Of a stretch of DNA of 64,000 nt, positions 21,827 through 31,930 are shown piece after piece (position 1 is the stretch's first letter; each line of letters begins with the position of its first letter). The notes under the pieces are model-generated. The model was not told the DNA's origin. It did not search any database and saw only the letters and a list, made by a program, of their open reading frames with translations. Source of the DNA: Neoceratodus forsteri (lineage: Eukaryota > Chordata > Ceratodontiformes > Ceratodontidae); the NCBI GenBank assembly GCA_016271365.2, contig CM057454.1, forward strand, positions 698,817,501 to 698,881,500, given 5' to 3'. Made by a program: the position numbers and the translations under genes.

Positions 21827-21943
21827 CAGGGTGTGGGTGATGCCATGATTTACCCACGCCTGGTGTGGTTCTGTCCTGAGGCTGCAGGCCGAGTGAGTAA
21901 ACCATACCAGAAGTGGGCAAATCCTGGCATCACCCACACCCTG
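21827..21943. repeat. hairpin with AGGCTGCAGGCCGAG loop
   Basis: Left arm CAGGGTGTGGGTGATGCC… to GTGTGGTT pairs with AACCATACC…GGCATCACCCACACCCTG. The unpaired loop (21879-21893) is 12/15 identical to the loops of the hairpins at 25037 and 26344. Confidence 0.85.
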
Positions 21944-22814
21944 GGGTGGCATATAGAGATTATACAATGTCTCTTTTTTCTTTACAGAGAAAAATAGTAA
22001 TTACATTTTTTTTCCATTTTAAATTTATTTGTTGTGTTTTTATTGCTCTGCCAGGAGATGTAGCTCTTGGTTACTGGGGCTGTGGTGATACTGCGCATGT
22101 GTGGTATTGCTTTGTGCTTCCTAGCCTGGTGCTTTTGTTGGGGCCAGGAAATGTTTAAATATGTGCCCAGGTTGCATTTTTTGAATGTGTTCCGGTTCTG
22201 TTTTTCTTGCATGAGCCTGGAAAACCTACTGTACTTGGTGCTGGTTTCATTTTATACTTGGGAGACAATACAAGGACGTAGGTGGTGTACCAGTGTCAGT
22301 TGCCTGACTGGCAGCAGCCTGACTCAGGCTCTCAGTGGAGTCCCCGTTCATATGGCCAAGACCCCTGGGTTTTGTGGGCAAAGAACTTTTTTTTGGGGGG
22401 GTCTCCAAGGAAGTTATTAGTTGAGTGAGCAGTTCATGGTTTGCAGAAAGTGGTGATCATGGTGGCAACAGAGTGGAATCCTTGGGGCAAAAAAACTTTC
22501 AGAGATAAGTTGCATGGAAGGAGTTGCCCAGAAACTATTTCTGAAATAGTGTTTATTCAAGCTGTTTGTCAGAGTGTTTGGGGAAGTTGTTGTGGTGATT
22601 GACATTTTTGTTCATATTTTGGGGAATTGGTGTGCTTTCTTTTGTGTGTTGTGGGTTTACTTATTGGACACAGTGCTTCAGCAGGGTCACTGTCCATTGC
22701 CATCTTTGCCACTCCTGAGTTTGTCCTGTTTGGAGTGATTTTTACCATTTGATCTTCGGGCAGGGGGAATGTGCTCGGAGAGATTTCAGAAATGGGGTCC
22801 TGATGCAGCTGACT

Positions 22815-22885
22815 GGCAGCTGGCACCTTTTTCCATTGGGTGATGCCAGGATTTACAACAGCTAGAAAGAAGGTGCCAGCCAGCC
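22815..22885. repeat. short hairpin
   Basis: GGCAGCTGGCACCTTTTT pairs with AAAGAAGGTGCCAGCCAGCC around a spacer containing GGTGATGCCAGGATTTAC, a sequence also found in the arm of the hairpin at 21827. Confidence 0.75.
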
Positions 22886-22916
22886 AATTAGAGAGGATAA
22901 TTTTTAAGCCCACTGC

Positions 22917-23100
22917 ATAATTGTTAATAATCAGTGGGTCACCCTTTTTATAAATCAGAACAGCTCTGGCTACTTTCCAAAAATTAGGAATGGAGCCAGA
23001 GATAAGGGATAGGTTGAAAATACTATTTGGAGCATGAGAGAAATAAATACTAATAGGAAGTTTAGCTGTAGCTCACAGGACCCTCTGAAGTTTTGCCACC
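22917..23100 (-). mobile_element. LINE-A copy, 5'-ward piece
   Basis: Minus-strand reading NFWKVARAVLIYKKGDPLII and NNY. This precedes the PIAIL reading at 21.8 kb, so it is the other side of the same LINE-A copy. Truncated near 23100. Confidence 0.7.
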
Positions 23101-23289
23101 CTAGTGGTCAATTGTAACAAAAAATATAGACAGATGCACAATACAATATGTTTCCAGATGTTGTTGCAATGTTTGTCTGTGGCAGTTCATTACAAGTTGT
23201 GGGTCACAAGTTTATATCAGATCTCACCCTGATCAGCAGTTCTTCAGAATTACTTTTAATGATATTACTTTAATTTGCTTATTTAAATC
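23101..23289. other. unassigned spacer
   Basis: AT-rich; no motif recognised. Confidence 0.3.
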
Positions 23290-24102
23290 AATTTATGGGG
23301 ACTCTGTCCCTACCACTGAGGTGAAGCTCAAAGGCTTTAAGTTACTAGCCTGTTCCCTGCTGCCCCCCTTATTTAGAGAGACCATGTCTGCTGTCCTCCA
23401 GTCATCCAGAACCACAATGATTCCAGTGATCTGTTGAATAAGGCCATCAGTGAGGCAGCCAGCACCTCCCTTAGTTGTTTCAGCATCCTTGGTGTATCCT
23501 GGTCAGACCCGCAGCCTTGTCTGCTTTCAGATCTGCAAGTTCCTTGAGGACTTTTTTCTCTGAAAATGGACTTCAGTCCACTGACCCACTATCTTTGTTC
23601 CTGCCAATCATTGCTGGTCCATCCCACCTCCCTCCACTGTGAAGAGTGAGCAGAAGTACCTGTTCAGGAAGTCTGCTTTTTCTTGGTTATCTTCTGCGCA
23701 GTCACCCTCTGCCCCCCTCCTTATCCTCACTATCCATCCCCTTGCTTTCCCCTTCTCACTTACAGTATGTACCAGAAGAAATATTATCCACATTTGCTAC
23801 CCCTGTGGATATCTTTTCTTCTGGCTGTGCTTTTGCTCCTCTCACTGCTTTACTTGACTCCCTCTGTTTTACCTGGTACACCTCCCTATCTTCCTGCCTC
23901 TCTGTTTCCTTATATCTCCTGAATGCCATCCCTTTGTCCATCACACCCCTGACCACTTCCCTAGAGTAACATAACAGTCTCTTTTTCCTTTTGCTTTTAC
24001 TCATTTTCTTTGTGCAGAGGCTGTGTGCATTAATTATGCCCTCCCTTATTTTGCCACACTGTTCTTCTACCCCTCTTTAGCATTCTCCCCACCAGGCAGT
24101 TG
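23290..24102 (-). mobile_element. CR1 fragment (linker and start of RT)
   Basis: Minus-strand readings include EKADFLNRYFCSLFTVEGGG (23793-23608), then FSEKKVLKELADLKADKAAG and a decayed LEDSRHGLS block like CR1 DWRRADMVPL. This is the CR1 region joining endonuclease to RT. No YADD box present. Confidence 0.7.
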
Positions 24103-24180
24103 TTTTAATTTATTATACTTTATTGCAACAACATCCCATAACAAGGAAAGAACAAACATTATGCAATGGCAAGAAAAAAT
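24103..24180 (-). mobile_element. probable L1 3' end
   Basis: A T-rich start followed by TTTATTGCAACAACATCCC. It may be the 3' extremity of the L1 that resumes at 25190, split by the hairpin-ended unit between them. Tentative. Confidence 0.35.
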
Positions 24181-24201
24181 ATTTCTTCCCCATTGGTCAG
24201 T

Positions 24202-24255
24202 CTGGCACTGGAGCCGTGATGTTATCCTGGCATAACATCACGGCTCTAGTGTCAG
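24202..24255. repeat. 54-bp hairpin
   Basis: CTGGCACTGGAGCCGTGATG TTAT pairs with ATAACATCACGGCTCTAGTGTCAG around a six-base loop CCTGGC. Confidence 0.9.
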
Positions 24256-25036
24256 CACATCGATGACCACATGTCAGTTTAAAAAAACATCACTCCGCTG
24301 CCTACGAGCAGCTTCCCTGGTCTCTGCTTTGCCAGCTGGCACTCCGATCGCAAAATGGAAAACCCGCCCCCACACTTACCATGACCCCACAACAATCACG
24401 GCAAAAAGAAACACCCACAGCCATCACGCAATAAACAAAAAGATCAAAATCTCCTGTTTTTACAACAGGACATCGAGATCCATATACAGAGTGAAGCACC
24501 TGCCTCGGCCACTGAGTGAACGAGCGAGAAACTGCGCTTTCAAACTGTCACTGCGCGGCTCTTACCCGCTTGCTACAACAAAACACTTTCCTCCTGTTCT
24601 CCTTAAAACAAGAACTTCACCACCCAAAAATACCTCAAACCAATATTAGAACCATGTCACTACCTCAGTACAGCAATCCTCTGAAGCAAAGAGTGTGTGG
24701 CAGGCCATAACTGAATGTGTGTGTGTGTTGGGGGACTGCCTTCTCCAACACATAGCGACTGAAAGAATTAAACAAACAAAACTAGGTAAACCCCAAAGAG
24801 ATATACTAGTATGGAACCCTCATTGATAAAAAACAGGCAGCAGTGGCAAAGATTGCTACCAGGAGCTCAAAGTCACACCAAAACAGGACGACTCCACCTA
24901 CTGGCTAAACAAGAGAACTGCACTATTTTTTCATAATGTAATCCTACCCATTACAAAATATGACAAAGAAATCTACTTTTAATATAGATTTCTATCTTTT
25001 TGATTCTTTGTTTTACAATTGATCCATTGTATAATA

Positions 25037-25179
25037 GGAATAATGCACTCCAGGGTGTGTGTCGTGCTGGGATAACATCACTTCTGGGGTGATTAGTCAC
25101 ACTCGGTCTGTGGCCTCGTGCCTAATGACCCCAGGAGTGATGTTATCCCAGCACAACACACACCCGCATGCATTATTCC
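25037..25179. repeat. 143-bp hairpin with conserved loop
   Basis: GGAATAATGC…GGGTGTGTGTCGTGCTGGGA…TCACTTCTGGGGT pairs with ACCCCAGGAGTGATG…TCCCAGCACAACACACACCC…GCATTATTCC. The loop at 25102-25116 is CTCGGTCTGTGGCCT, the exact complement of the loop in the hairpin at 26344. Confidence 0.9.
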
Positions 25180-25189
25180 TTTAATATCA

Positions 25190-26058
25190 CACTCGAAACA
25201 TAAGACAAAACAGAGATAACAATACACAATAACTACATATCAACTATAAAAAATAAATTACCCTCTATGTTACCACTGCCTCCCCCAGAGTGCCATCCCC
25301 TCCACACATTACATACAAACTTGGGGTGAAAAAACAGATGCAGTCAAAGTAAAGCATTCCTATAGCATAGGGAGAGGACTTCCTATGCAGTAGTAGTCTC
25401 CAATACCAGTGAGGTTGTCAAAAGAGTGAATAACAATAACTGCAGGACTCCCCACTCTTCATAAAAAGCCTGAGAAGTATGTTGAATTATTGGCAATATG
25501 TTGTTCAATGTGTAAAGTGCTCAGGAGTTTGTTATGCCATTTTACCCAGGACAGCAACTTGTCATTCACTCAATGCTGCAACAAAACTAATTTCCCATCT
25601 GCAGACATATTAGCGATGTACCTCTTATGGGATCCTAAACCATTTTTTCTGGAAATTACCAACAAGGCAAACATCTGGGGTGCAGGCATCTGTTAGCCCA
25701 AACATGGGATCCAAACATGTTTTAATCTCATGCCAAAAGGGGGCAGCTTTTTCACAAAACCATAAAATATGGAGTAAAGACTCCTTCAGTTTACTACACC
25801 AAAAGCTGGTTGAATGAATCAGCTTGCTCATCTTATGAAGTTTCTGAGTAGTAAAATATAAGTTGTGTAAAATCTTTACTGCAAAAATCTATATCAATCT
25901 TGTTTCACAAATTTATGGTAGTCCTTTCACACCTTTTGCCAATCAGCAGGAGTCCATTCTAAATGTAAGGCTTCTTGCCAGTAGAAACAACTTCCTGACA
26001 ATGTACTGGGATCTAAAGACCCCAGCTAGGCAGTTTCAGAGGCAGTCTCCCAGTTCCT
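25190..26058 (-). mobile_element. L1-type LINE, C-terminus
   Basis: Minus-strand frame with LIHSTSFWCSKLKESLLHIL and WFCEKAAPFWHEIKTCLDPM (25831-25625), the L1 ORF2 C-terminal Cys/His-domain region. Upstream is a broken DWQKVWKDYHKFVK block. Decayed; 3' UTR to about 25190. Confidence 0.75.
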
Positions 26059-26059
26059 A

Positions 26060-26340
26060 AAAATCCATTCCTAAAGCCCAGGACCCTTGTGCTTTTGTGG
26101 TTTGCCTCTGCTCACATCTTAATGTTAAACCATACTGAATGATGATCACTGGTACCTAGGGAAGCACCCACTGTGACATGTGCAGTGCTGTCCCTGTTTG
26201 TAAATACCAGATCCAGCACTGCCCCACCCTGAATGGGTTCATTAACTACCTGGCAGAGAATGGCCCCTTGGCACTGCTTCTTGCTGAAACTGCAACTGGA
26301 AGGTTCTAATCTCTACCTGGCAGACTGAAGTAACTAACTA
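26060..26340 (-). mobile_element. CR1 endonuclease fragment
   Basis: The complement reads, with breaks, a LLVSYFSLPGRD block (from GDFNLPxxxW), then QGGAVLDLVFTNRDS and ASLGTSDHHSVWFNIK, the distinctive C-terminal half of the CR1 endonuclease. No RT part. Confidence 0.7.
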
Positions 26341-26343
26341 GTA

Positions 26344-26510
26344 GCCATGTAAGCATTAAGCCACTATGAAGGTGGCATCTAATGCTGGATTAATGCATGG
26401 TTGGGAGGGTTGTGGACCTAGGCCACAGACCGAGGGCGTACAACAGCCCAACCATGCATTAATCGCATTAGATGCCACCTTCAGAGTGGCTTAATGTGCT
26501 TGTAACATGG
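26344..26510. repeat. 167-bp hairpin with conserved loop
   Basis: CCATGTAAGCATTAAGCCAC…GGTGGCATCTAATGC…ATTAATGCATGGTTGGG pairs with CCCAACCATGCATTAAT…GCATTAGATGCCACC…GTGGCTTAATG…ACATGG. The loop at 26420-26434 is AGGCCACAGACCGAG. Confidence 0.92.
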
Positions 26511-27158
26511 GCCGTGAGACTATACAGTTGCCAGGAATCTATTTGACATCGTTAGAACAACATAACACAGGGACTCGGTACGTTTTCATAAGGTTTTTAC
26601 TGCACTTCGAGCACCTGTCACAGAACAGCTTTTATATGGTGATGGGGTGAAAACATTGTGGACTGCTATATTAACAGAACAGCGCACCTCACATGCTAGA
26701 CTGACTTATTTTGCGTTCCCGGCAGCTATTCATGTCATACCACTCGTTGGAGGTCTGTGGAGTCCTTTCTCGCCGTGATCTGGACTTCCGTGACAAATTT
26801 GCATCCTCTGTCGCTCACTTCTACATGGTGCTCTGAGATAGCTCCGATGTCGGGTGCTCTGTGTCCTCCTCAATCTGGTGCTGATGCTTCTGCTCTCTTT
26901 CTGTTTCACCTGCCATGCCCTTCTTCACCTCTGTTTCCAGTCACTCGCTGCCTACCCACCACGAGCGTCCCTCTCACAGTTCTTTCTTCCCTCTCCCCGG
27001 TGCTGCTCACCTGGCTGTCCGGATGGTCCTGGAACTTCACTTTTGGGGATGGTAGTTATGCTGGATTAATACCCACTCCGATTTCCTCCACCTGATCGAC
27101 TTCAACCAATCGAGCATCCCCATTTGCCCATTCAGTTTAGTGCCATGTTACAATCACC
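26344..27158. mobile_element. 0.8-kb unit with an end hairpin and CCATGTTACA repeats
   Basis: Begins with the hairpin at 26344-26510. The body (26511-27138) is then bracketed by TGTAACATGG (about 26501-26510) and CCATGTTACA (about 27148-27157), an inverted pair. CR1 fragments lie on both sides. No transposase; ORFs at 26757 and 26854 overlap and lack motifs. Probably a non-autonomous DNA element. Confidence 0.5.
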
Positions 27159-27204
27159 CTTATTTGTCATTGTCATGACGTCTTCTCCATGTACTGTGAC
27201 AGGT

Positions 27205-27364
27205 CTTCTTCAGTGTCTTCATAAGTGACATGGCAGAAGAACTGGAAGGAAATATATGCCTTTTTGCAAATGATACCAACATCTGTAATAGAGTGGGTAC
27301 TCAAGAGGGGGAAGAGAAACTGAACAGGGATCTTAGGAAAATCAAGGAGTAGTCAAGAGCATGG
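27205..27364 (+). mobile_element. CR1 fragment (RT palm)
   Basis: Plus-strand reading VFISDMAEELEGNICLFAND, then TNICNRVGTQEGEEKLNRDL; the FADD box is changed to FAND. Only about 160 bases remain, abutting the 3' end of an inverted CR1. Confidence 0.75.
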
Positions 27365-27365
27365 T

Positions 27366-29121
27366 AGTAGAAACATAGAAACATAGACTCTATTGGCAGA
27401 TAAGGACCATATGGCCCACCTAGTTTGCCCATTTCCCTACTCACTGCTGTAGCCTCAGATCCTGCTTGATGAGCAGTTCTCCTGTTCTGTACATCTTCAA
27501 GGTACCCTTATGTCTCTCCTATGCACTCTTGAACCCTGGTATTGTTTTCACCCCCTCCACTTCTGCTGGAATGCTGTTTCATGGCTCCACCACTCTTTCA
27601 GTGAAAAAGTACTTCCTAACATTATGCCAGCACTTTCCAACCTTCAGCCTCATATCATGTCCCTTGTTCTTTTGCAGAGTTTACTCTGAAATATGCTTTC
27701 CAACTGTACCCTGTTTATTCCCCTAAGGTACTTGAAAGTCTCTATCATATCTCCTCTGTCCCTTCTTTCCACCAGTGAATAGATATTAAGGTCCTTAAAT
27801 CTTTCCTCATAGTGCTTTTGGTGCAGTCCATGTACCATCTTTGTTGCCCTTCTCTGGACTGCCTCTATTTTATCAATGTCCTTCTGGAGATGTGGTCTAC
27901 AGATCTGGACACAATACTCCAGCTGAGGCCTCACCAGTGATCTGTACAGTGGCATCACCACCTCTTTAATCCTGCTTATTATACCTCTATCTATGCACCC
28001 CAACATTCTTGTTGCTCTCCCCACTGCCTTTTCACACTGTTTGGTCACCTTCAGGTAGTCAGATATGATAACCCCCAGGTCTCTCTCCTAAGTTGTGGTG
28101 GGCAGAATTTTCCTACCTATACTGTACTCCTCCCTTGGATTCCTGGGACCCAGGTGCATGATCTTGCACTTTTTAGCATTAAAACTTAACTGCCGGACAC
28201 ATGACCACTCCTCTAAAAAGCTTAGATCATTTCTCATTTATCCCATCCCCTCTGGTGTGTCCACTCTGTTGCAGATCTTGGTGTCATATGCAAAGCGGCA
28301 TACCTTTCCTTCCAGATGCTCTGCAATGGTTGGCTGCGAAATCAGAGTGTAAATGCTTTTACTAATGGTAGGAGTTATTTGATTGTGAAATGTAATGTTA
28401 ATGTCATTTATATGTGTTTGTACCATGTCCTGAATCTTTATGATGTGTTTTTTTTATGTTTTGAACTTGTCGCTTCTGAAAACAGGTAATTTGCCCATCT
28501 TGCTTACAAGCATAAAAAATTAAAATGAACTGAAATGAAATGTCGCTAATGAAGACACTGAATAGGACTGGCCCCAGCATCAACCCCTGTGGCATCCTGT
28601 CGGTCACCTCCCTCTCTTCAGATTTCATGCCATTTACCACAACCCTCTAAGTCCTGTCCCTTAGCCAGTTCCCAACACACTTGACCACCGTAGGACCCAC
28701 TCCCAGGCTCCCCAATTTATTTAGCAATCTCCTGTGTGGGACAGTGTCGAAGGCTTTGCTGAAATCCAGGTAGGCCACATCTACTGCCCCTCCCTGATCT
28801 ACCACCCTTGGTACCCAGTCAAAGAAATCTATAAGATTCATTTGACAGGACCTTCCCACTGAGAATCCATGCTGACTTGGACTCTGTGCCACTCTATCCT
28901 CCAGAAACATCACAATCCTCTCCTTAAGTAAGGACTCTGTTAGTTTCCCCACTATTGAGGTCAGGCTTACAGGCCTGTAATTGCCTGCCTCCTCTCTTGT
29001 GGAGAGGGACCATATCTGCCCTCCTCCAGTCTTCAGGCACCTTCCCCATCTCTAGTGATGCATTGAAAGTGGCAGCCAGTGGTTCTGCCGGCACTTCCCT
29101 GAGTTCCTTTAGTACTCTGGA
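27366..29121 (-). mobile_element. CR1 copy, RT to 3' end
   Basis: The 3' end at 27366 (on plus: TAGAAACATAGAAACATAGA) is the CR1 TTCTATG-type terminus. Moving 5'-ward: QCEKAVGRATRMLGCIDRGI, PLYRSLVRPQLEYCVQICRP and [20 protein letters not shown] (28048-27650), [57 protein letters not shown] with AYLDFSKAFDTVPHRRLLNK (28952-28647), then GKVPEDWRRADMVPLHKRGG. Frameshifts and stops throughout. Interrupted at 28329-28538 by a short LINE-A tail. Confidence 0.85.
28329..28538 (+). mobile_element. 210-bp LINE-A 3'-tail insertion
   Basis: Splits the CR1 SDIAEHLEG codons. AATG lies on both sides (28325-28328 and 28539-28542), a candidate target duplication. The content ends CTGAAAACAGGTAATTT…CTTACAAGCATAAAAAATTAA, matching the LINE-A 3' tails at 53.2 and 59.8 kb. 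It is a severely 5'-truncated retrotransposition product. Confidence 0.7.
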
Positions 29122-29930
29122 GTTCAAGCCATAAAAGTGCAAAATCATGCACTTAGGGCATAAGAACCAAGAAGAAGAGTAGAGGATGGGCAGGGAGGTA
29201 CTGGCAGTCCCTAAGTAGGAAAGGGACCTTGAGATTATCATAACTGATTACCATAAAGCAGCAGGCTAGTGTGGCAGGGCAGTGTGACAAAACAGTGGGT
29301 AGGGCTAGTTGGATACTGGGGGTTCATAGGGAGGGGTTTCTCCAGCAGAAGGTGGGAAGTGGTGTTGCCATTGTATTGCCTGCTGGTGAGACCCCACCTG
29401 GAATACTGTGTCCAGTTTTGGAGTCTGCACCTCATAAAGGACATAGACAGGGTGGAGGCAATCCAGAGGACAGCAACTAAACTGATGAAGGGGTTGCATT
29501 AGAAGCCCAAAGACACTGAGGTATATCAGCATGTATACCCTGGAAGAGAGAAAAGGGAGAGCAGAAATGATACAGACCTACAAGTACCTCAGAGGGGTGA
29601 ACAGGGGGCAGGAGGGGAGTCCCTTTCAAATGAAAAAGAGCACCAAGACAAGTGGGCATGCAATGAAGCTGGAGGGGGGAGTTTAAGAAGGATGTGAGGA
29701 TGTGCTATTTCACTGAAAGAGTGATAGATGCCTGGAACAAAATGATAGCAGAAGTGGTGGTGGCAAAAACAGTGGGGGGCTTTAAGTATGCATAGACTAG
29801 ATGTAGGGGAATATCAGTGAAAGGCATGGAGTGTCACTGGAGAGCAGTTATGGTCTATGAAGACAGATTAGGCAGGAAACATCTGGACAGACTAGGTGGG
29901 GCAAGTGATCCTTTTCTGCCAAGAAATTCT
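29122..29930 (+). mobile_element. CR1 copy, left part
   Basis: Plus-strand CR1 3' half with broken readings KCKIMHLGHKNQ, then ISMYTLEERKGRAEMIQTYK, YLRGVNRGQEGSPFQMKKS and TKTSGHAMKLEGG. It reaches CTTTTCTGCCAAGAAATTCT at 29930, where a DNA element interrupts. The final TCTATGTTTC is found at 31479. Confidence 0.8.
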
Positions 29931-31478
29931 GGGCCCGGTTTTCAAAAGGGACTTAGAGCATTGCAAGCTGCCACAAACAGTAGCTTGCACCAAAGCCCCT
30001 TGTGCCAGGGACCCTGCACCAGATTCTGGTACAGGAGGGATCCCAGTGCCTAAGTCCCCCACACTTGCAGCAGCCCCTCCCAAGCAACAAACACCTGGTG
30101 AATGAGAAGGGTCTGACAAAGGCTCCTTGCAGAGCACACACAAGCACTCCTCATGTTACCCCTTGTATTAAGATTTAACAATTGCCCTGTCCTGGTGGTA
30201 TAGTGGCCCCTTCCCAATCCTCAATGTCACCCATTGTAGTAATGATTAGCAATTGCCCTGTCCTGGTGGTCTAGTGGCCCCCATCATTGATCCCCGATGT
30301 TGCTCATTGTATTAATTTTTAACAATCACCCTGTCCTGGTGGTCTAGTGGCCCCCCCACCCCAGCAGGCAGCAGTGCCCACCACCCCACTCCCCCCAATC
30401 CTGAAATGCAGACAACAACCGGCACAGCCCACTTCTCTCCTCCACGGCTGGCCACTGGAAGGAACAGTCAGTGAGCGGCTACAGTACAGTGTACGCGCTC
30501 ACGATTATTCATGAGTGAATACACTGTAGCTGCTCACTGACTGTTCAGTCCAGTGGCCAACTGCGGAGCTGAGAGGTGATTATGCCAGTCACCGGTTGTG
30601 CTTTTCTGGACTGGGGGGGAGCGGGGTGGTGGGCACTGCCTGCTGGGGTGAAGGGCCAGTAGACGATCAGGACAGGGTGATCGTTAAGAATTAATAGAAC
30701 AGGAGACATTGAGGATCAGGGAGGGGTGCCTCTAGTCCACCAGGACAGGGCAATCACTAATTATTAATACAATGGGCAAAATTGGGGATTGGAGAGGGGT
30801 GCCACGAGACCACCCGGACATAGTGCTCTCTAATTTTTACTACAATGGGTGACATTGGGGAACAAGGAAGGGGGGACCCAAAACCACTGGCACAGACTGA
30901 ATTATTTAAAATCATACAAGCAGATGATGTTGGGTTTGAGGAGGGGGGCCACTAGATTGCCAGGGAAAAGGGTCACTTTATTATTTATTTTTAACGATTG
31001 AGGATTGGGAAGGGGGGGCCATGAGACTACCAGAAAAAATGGGCTGCTATTATATGTAACAATGATCAGAGTTCCTGGAAGGAGGGCCACTAACCTACAA
31101 GGGAACTGGTCTATTTATTTTATATTGTAACAATGATCAGGAACATTGGGAAGGGGGGGGACCATGGCATATTGTCACATTAGAAAGAGCCTTGCAGGAG
31201 ACATTTCTAGTACCCGACCAGCCAGTGCTGGTCTAAGTGTACTTAGAAATGTCACCACCGTGGGAGTTTTGTGAATTGCAATTCAGGGGAATCGGCAGCC
31301 TGAGTCTGCCATAAGCCCCGGTGCCATGTAGCAGCACAGTGTGTGGTGCAGGCTGCATGTGATCGCAGCCTGCCTTCGTGAATTGCTCCTGGTGCATCAT
31401 TTGGTGCAATGGGCACTTTGTGCCAATCCTTTGGATGCAAGCCCCTTGCACCTCCCGGGAGTTTTGAGAATCTGACCC
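29931..31478. mobile_element. 1.55-kb terminal-inverted-repeat element in CR1 tail
   Basis: Left end GGGCCCGGTTTTCAAAA and complement of right end GGGTCAGATTCTCAAAA agree at 13 of 17 positions. TCT flanks both ends (29928-29930, 31479-31481), giving a candidate 3-bp target duplication; removing the element restores the CR1 tail AAATTCTATG. Inside is a palindromic layout: three units with CCCTGTCCTGGTGGTCTAGTGGCCCC-like sequence (30.18-30.36 kb), a central hairpin (30.37-30.64 kb), then about five or six inverted units (30.66-31.1 kb). No transposase. A 3-bp duplication and G-rich ends fit PIF/Harbinger, but this is tentative. Confidence 0.75.
30371..30650. repeat. central hairpin of the 29.9-31.5 kb element
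   Basis: CAGTGCCCACCACCCCACTC…GGCTGGCCACTGGA…CAGTCAGTGAGC pairs with GCTCACTGACTG…TCCAGTGGCC…GAGCGGGGTGGTGGGCACTG around a turn near 30510. Confidence 0.85.
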
Positions 31479-31500
31479 TCTATGTTTCTATATTTCTAAA
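31479..31500 (+). mobile_element. CR1 copy, detached 3' terminus
   Basis: TCTATGTTTCTATATTTCTA, the CR1 3'-terminal repeat, separated from its body at 29930 by the inserted element. Confidence 0.75.
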
Positions 31501-31930
31501 TCATTCTTACTAATTCTGCACCACACAGATTTCTATGAAAGAAAGGAAGAGAAGCACTGTAGTGAAAAGTTAAGAACTATAAGCTGTAGAAGATAAATAC
31601 ATTTATAAGCTTCTAACCAATACTCTTTTACAGTCTACATAGTCTTGCCCTTTGAATCTAGGTAGCATGTTCCTCCCAAATGCACTGTAGAAGCATTTAG
31701 TGGCACTGCAAAGATGGGGTACTGACTGAGCACTTTAAATGTAAACTATTACTCCATAATGCTTCAATGGTAACAGAGCTATGATCTATAGCCAGATTGG
31801 ACTGAGTGGTTGGGTGGATGTTGAGGTCTGGAAGGATGCCAGATATGAAACCTCCCAATGGGTAATGCACATGTTTCCCCATCAGGGATCAAGAGTATAT
31901 AATTTGGACTTGAGGGCCAGCACAGAAGGT
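31501..31930. other. unassigned spacer
   Basis: AT-rich stretch between two CR1 copies; no motif, no credible ORF. Confidence 0.3.

Larger units (their letters stand above)
21811..22916. mobile_element. 1.1-kb hairpin-ended insertion in LINE-A
   Basis: LINE-A sequence flanks both sides and the break falls inside the NNYRPI motif codons. The six bases ATAATT occur immediately left (21805-21810) and right (22917-22922), a candidate target duplication. The unit has one hairpin near its left end (21827-21943) and one near its right end (22815-22885); both contain GGTGATGCCAKGATTTAC. There is no clear terminal inverted repeat and no transposase, so it would be non-autonomous. Superfamily unknown. 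Confidence 0.6.
24181..25189. mobile_element. 1.0-kb unit bounded by two hairpins
   Basis: A block with hairpins near both ends (24202-24255 and 25037-25179). Both contain the word GTGATGTTATCC followed by YRGC. The body is A/C-rich with no credible gene; the 128-codon plus ORF at 24263 shows no motif. Likely a non-autonomous DNA element; exact ends are uncertain. Confidence 0.5.

Noticed and set aside
24263..24649. 128-codon plus-strand ORF
   Set aside because: Lies inside a hairpin-bounded unit, composition is A/C-rich, no domain; most likely chance.
30371..30650. Replication origin or rho-independent-type terminator
   Set aside because: The large hairpin is the centre of an inverted transposon-like unit; nothing supports an origin or a bacterial terminator.
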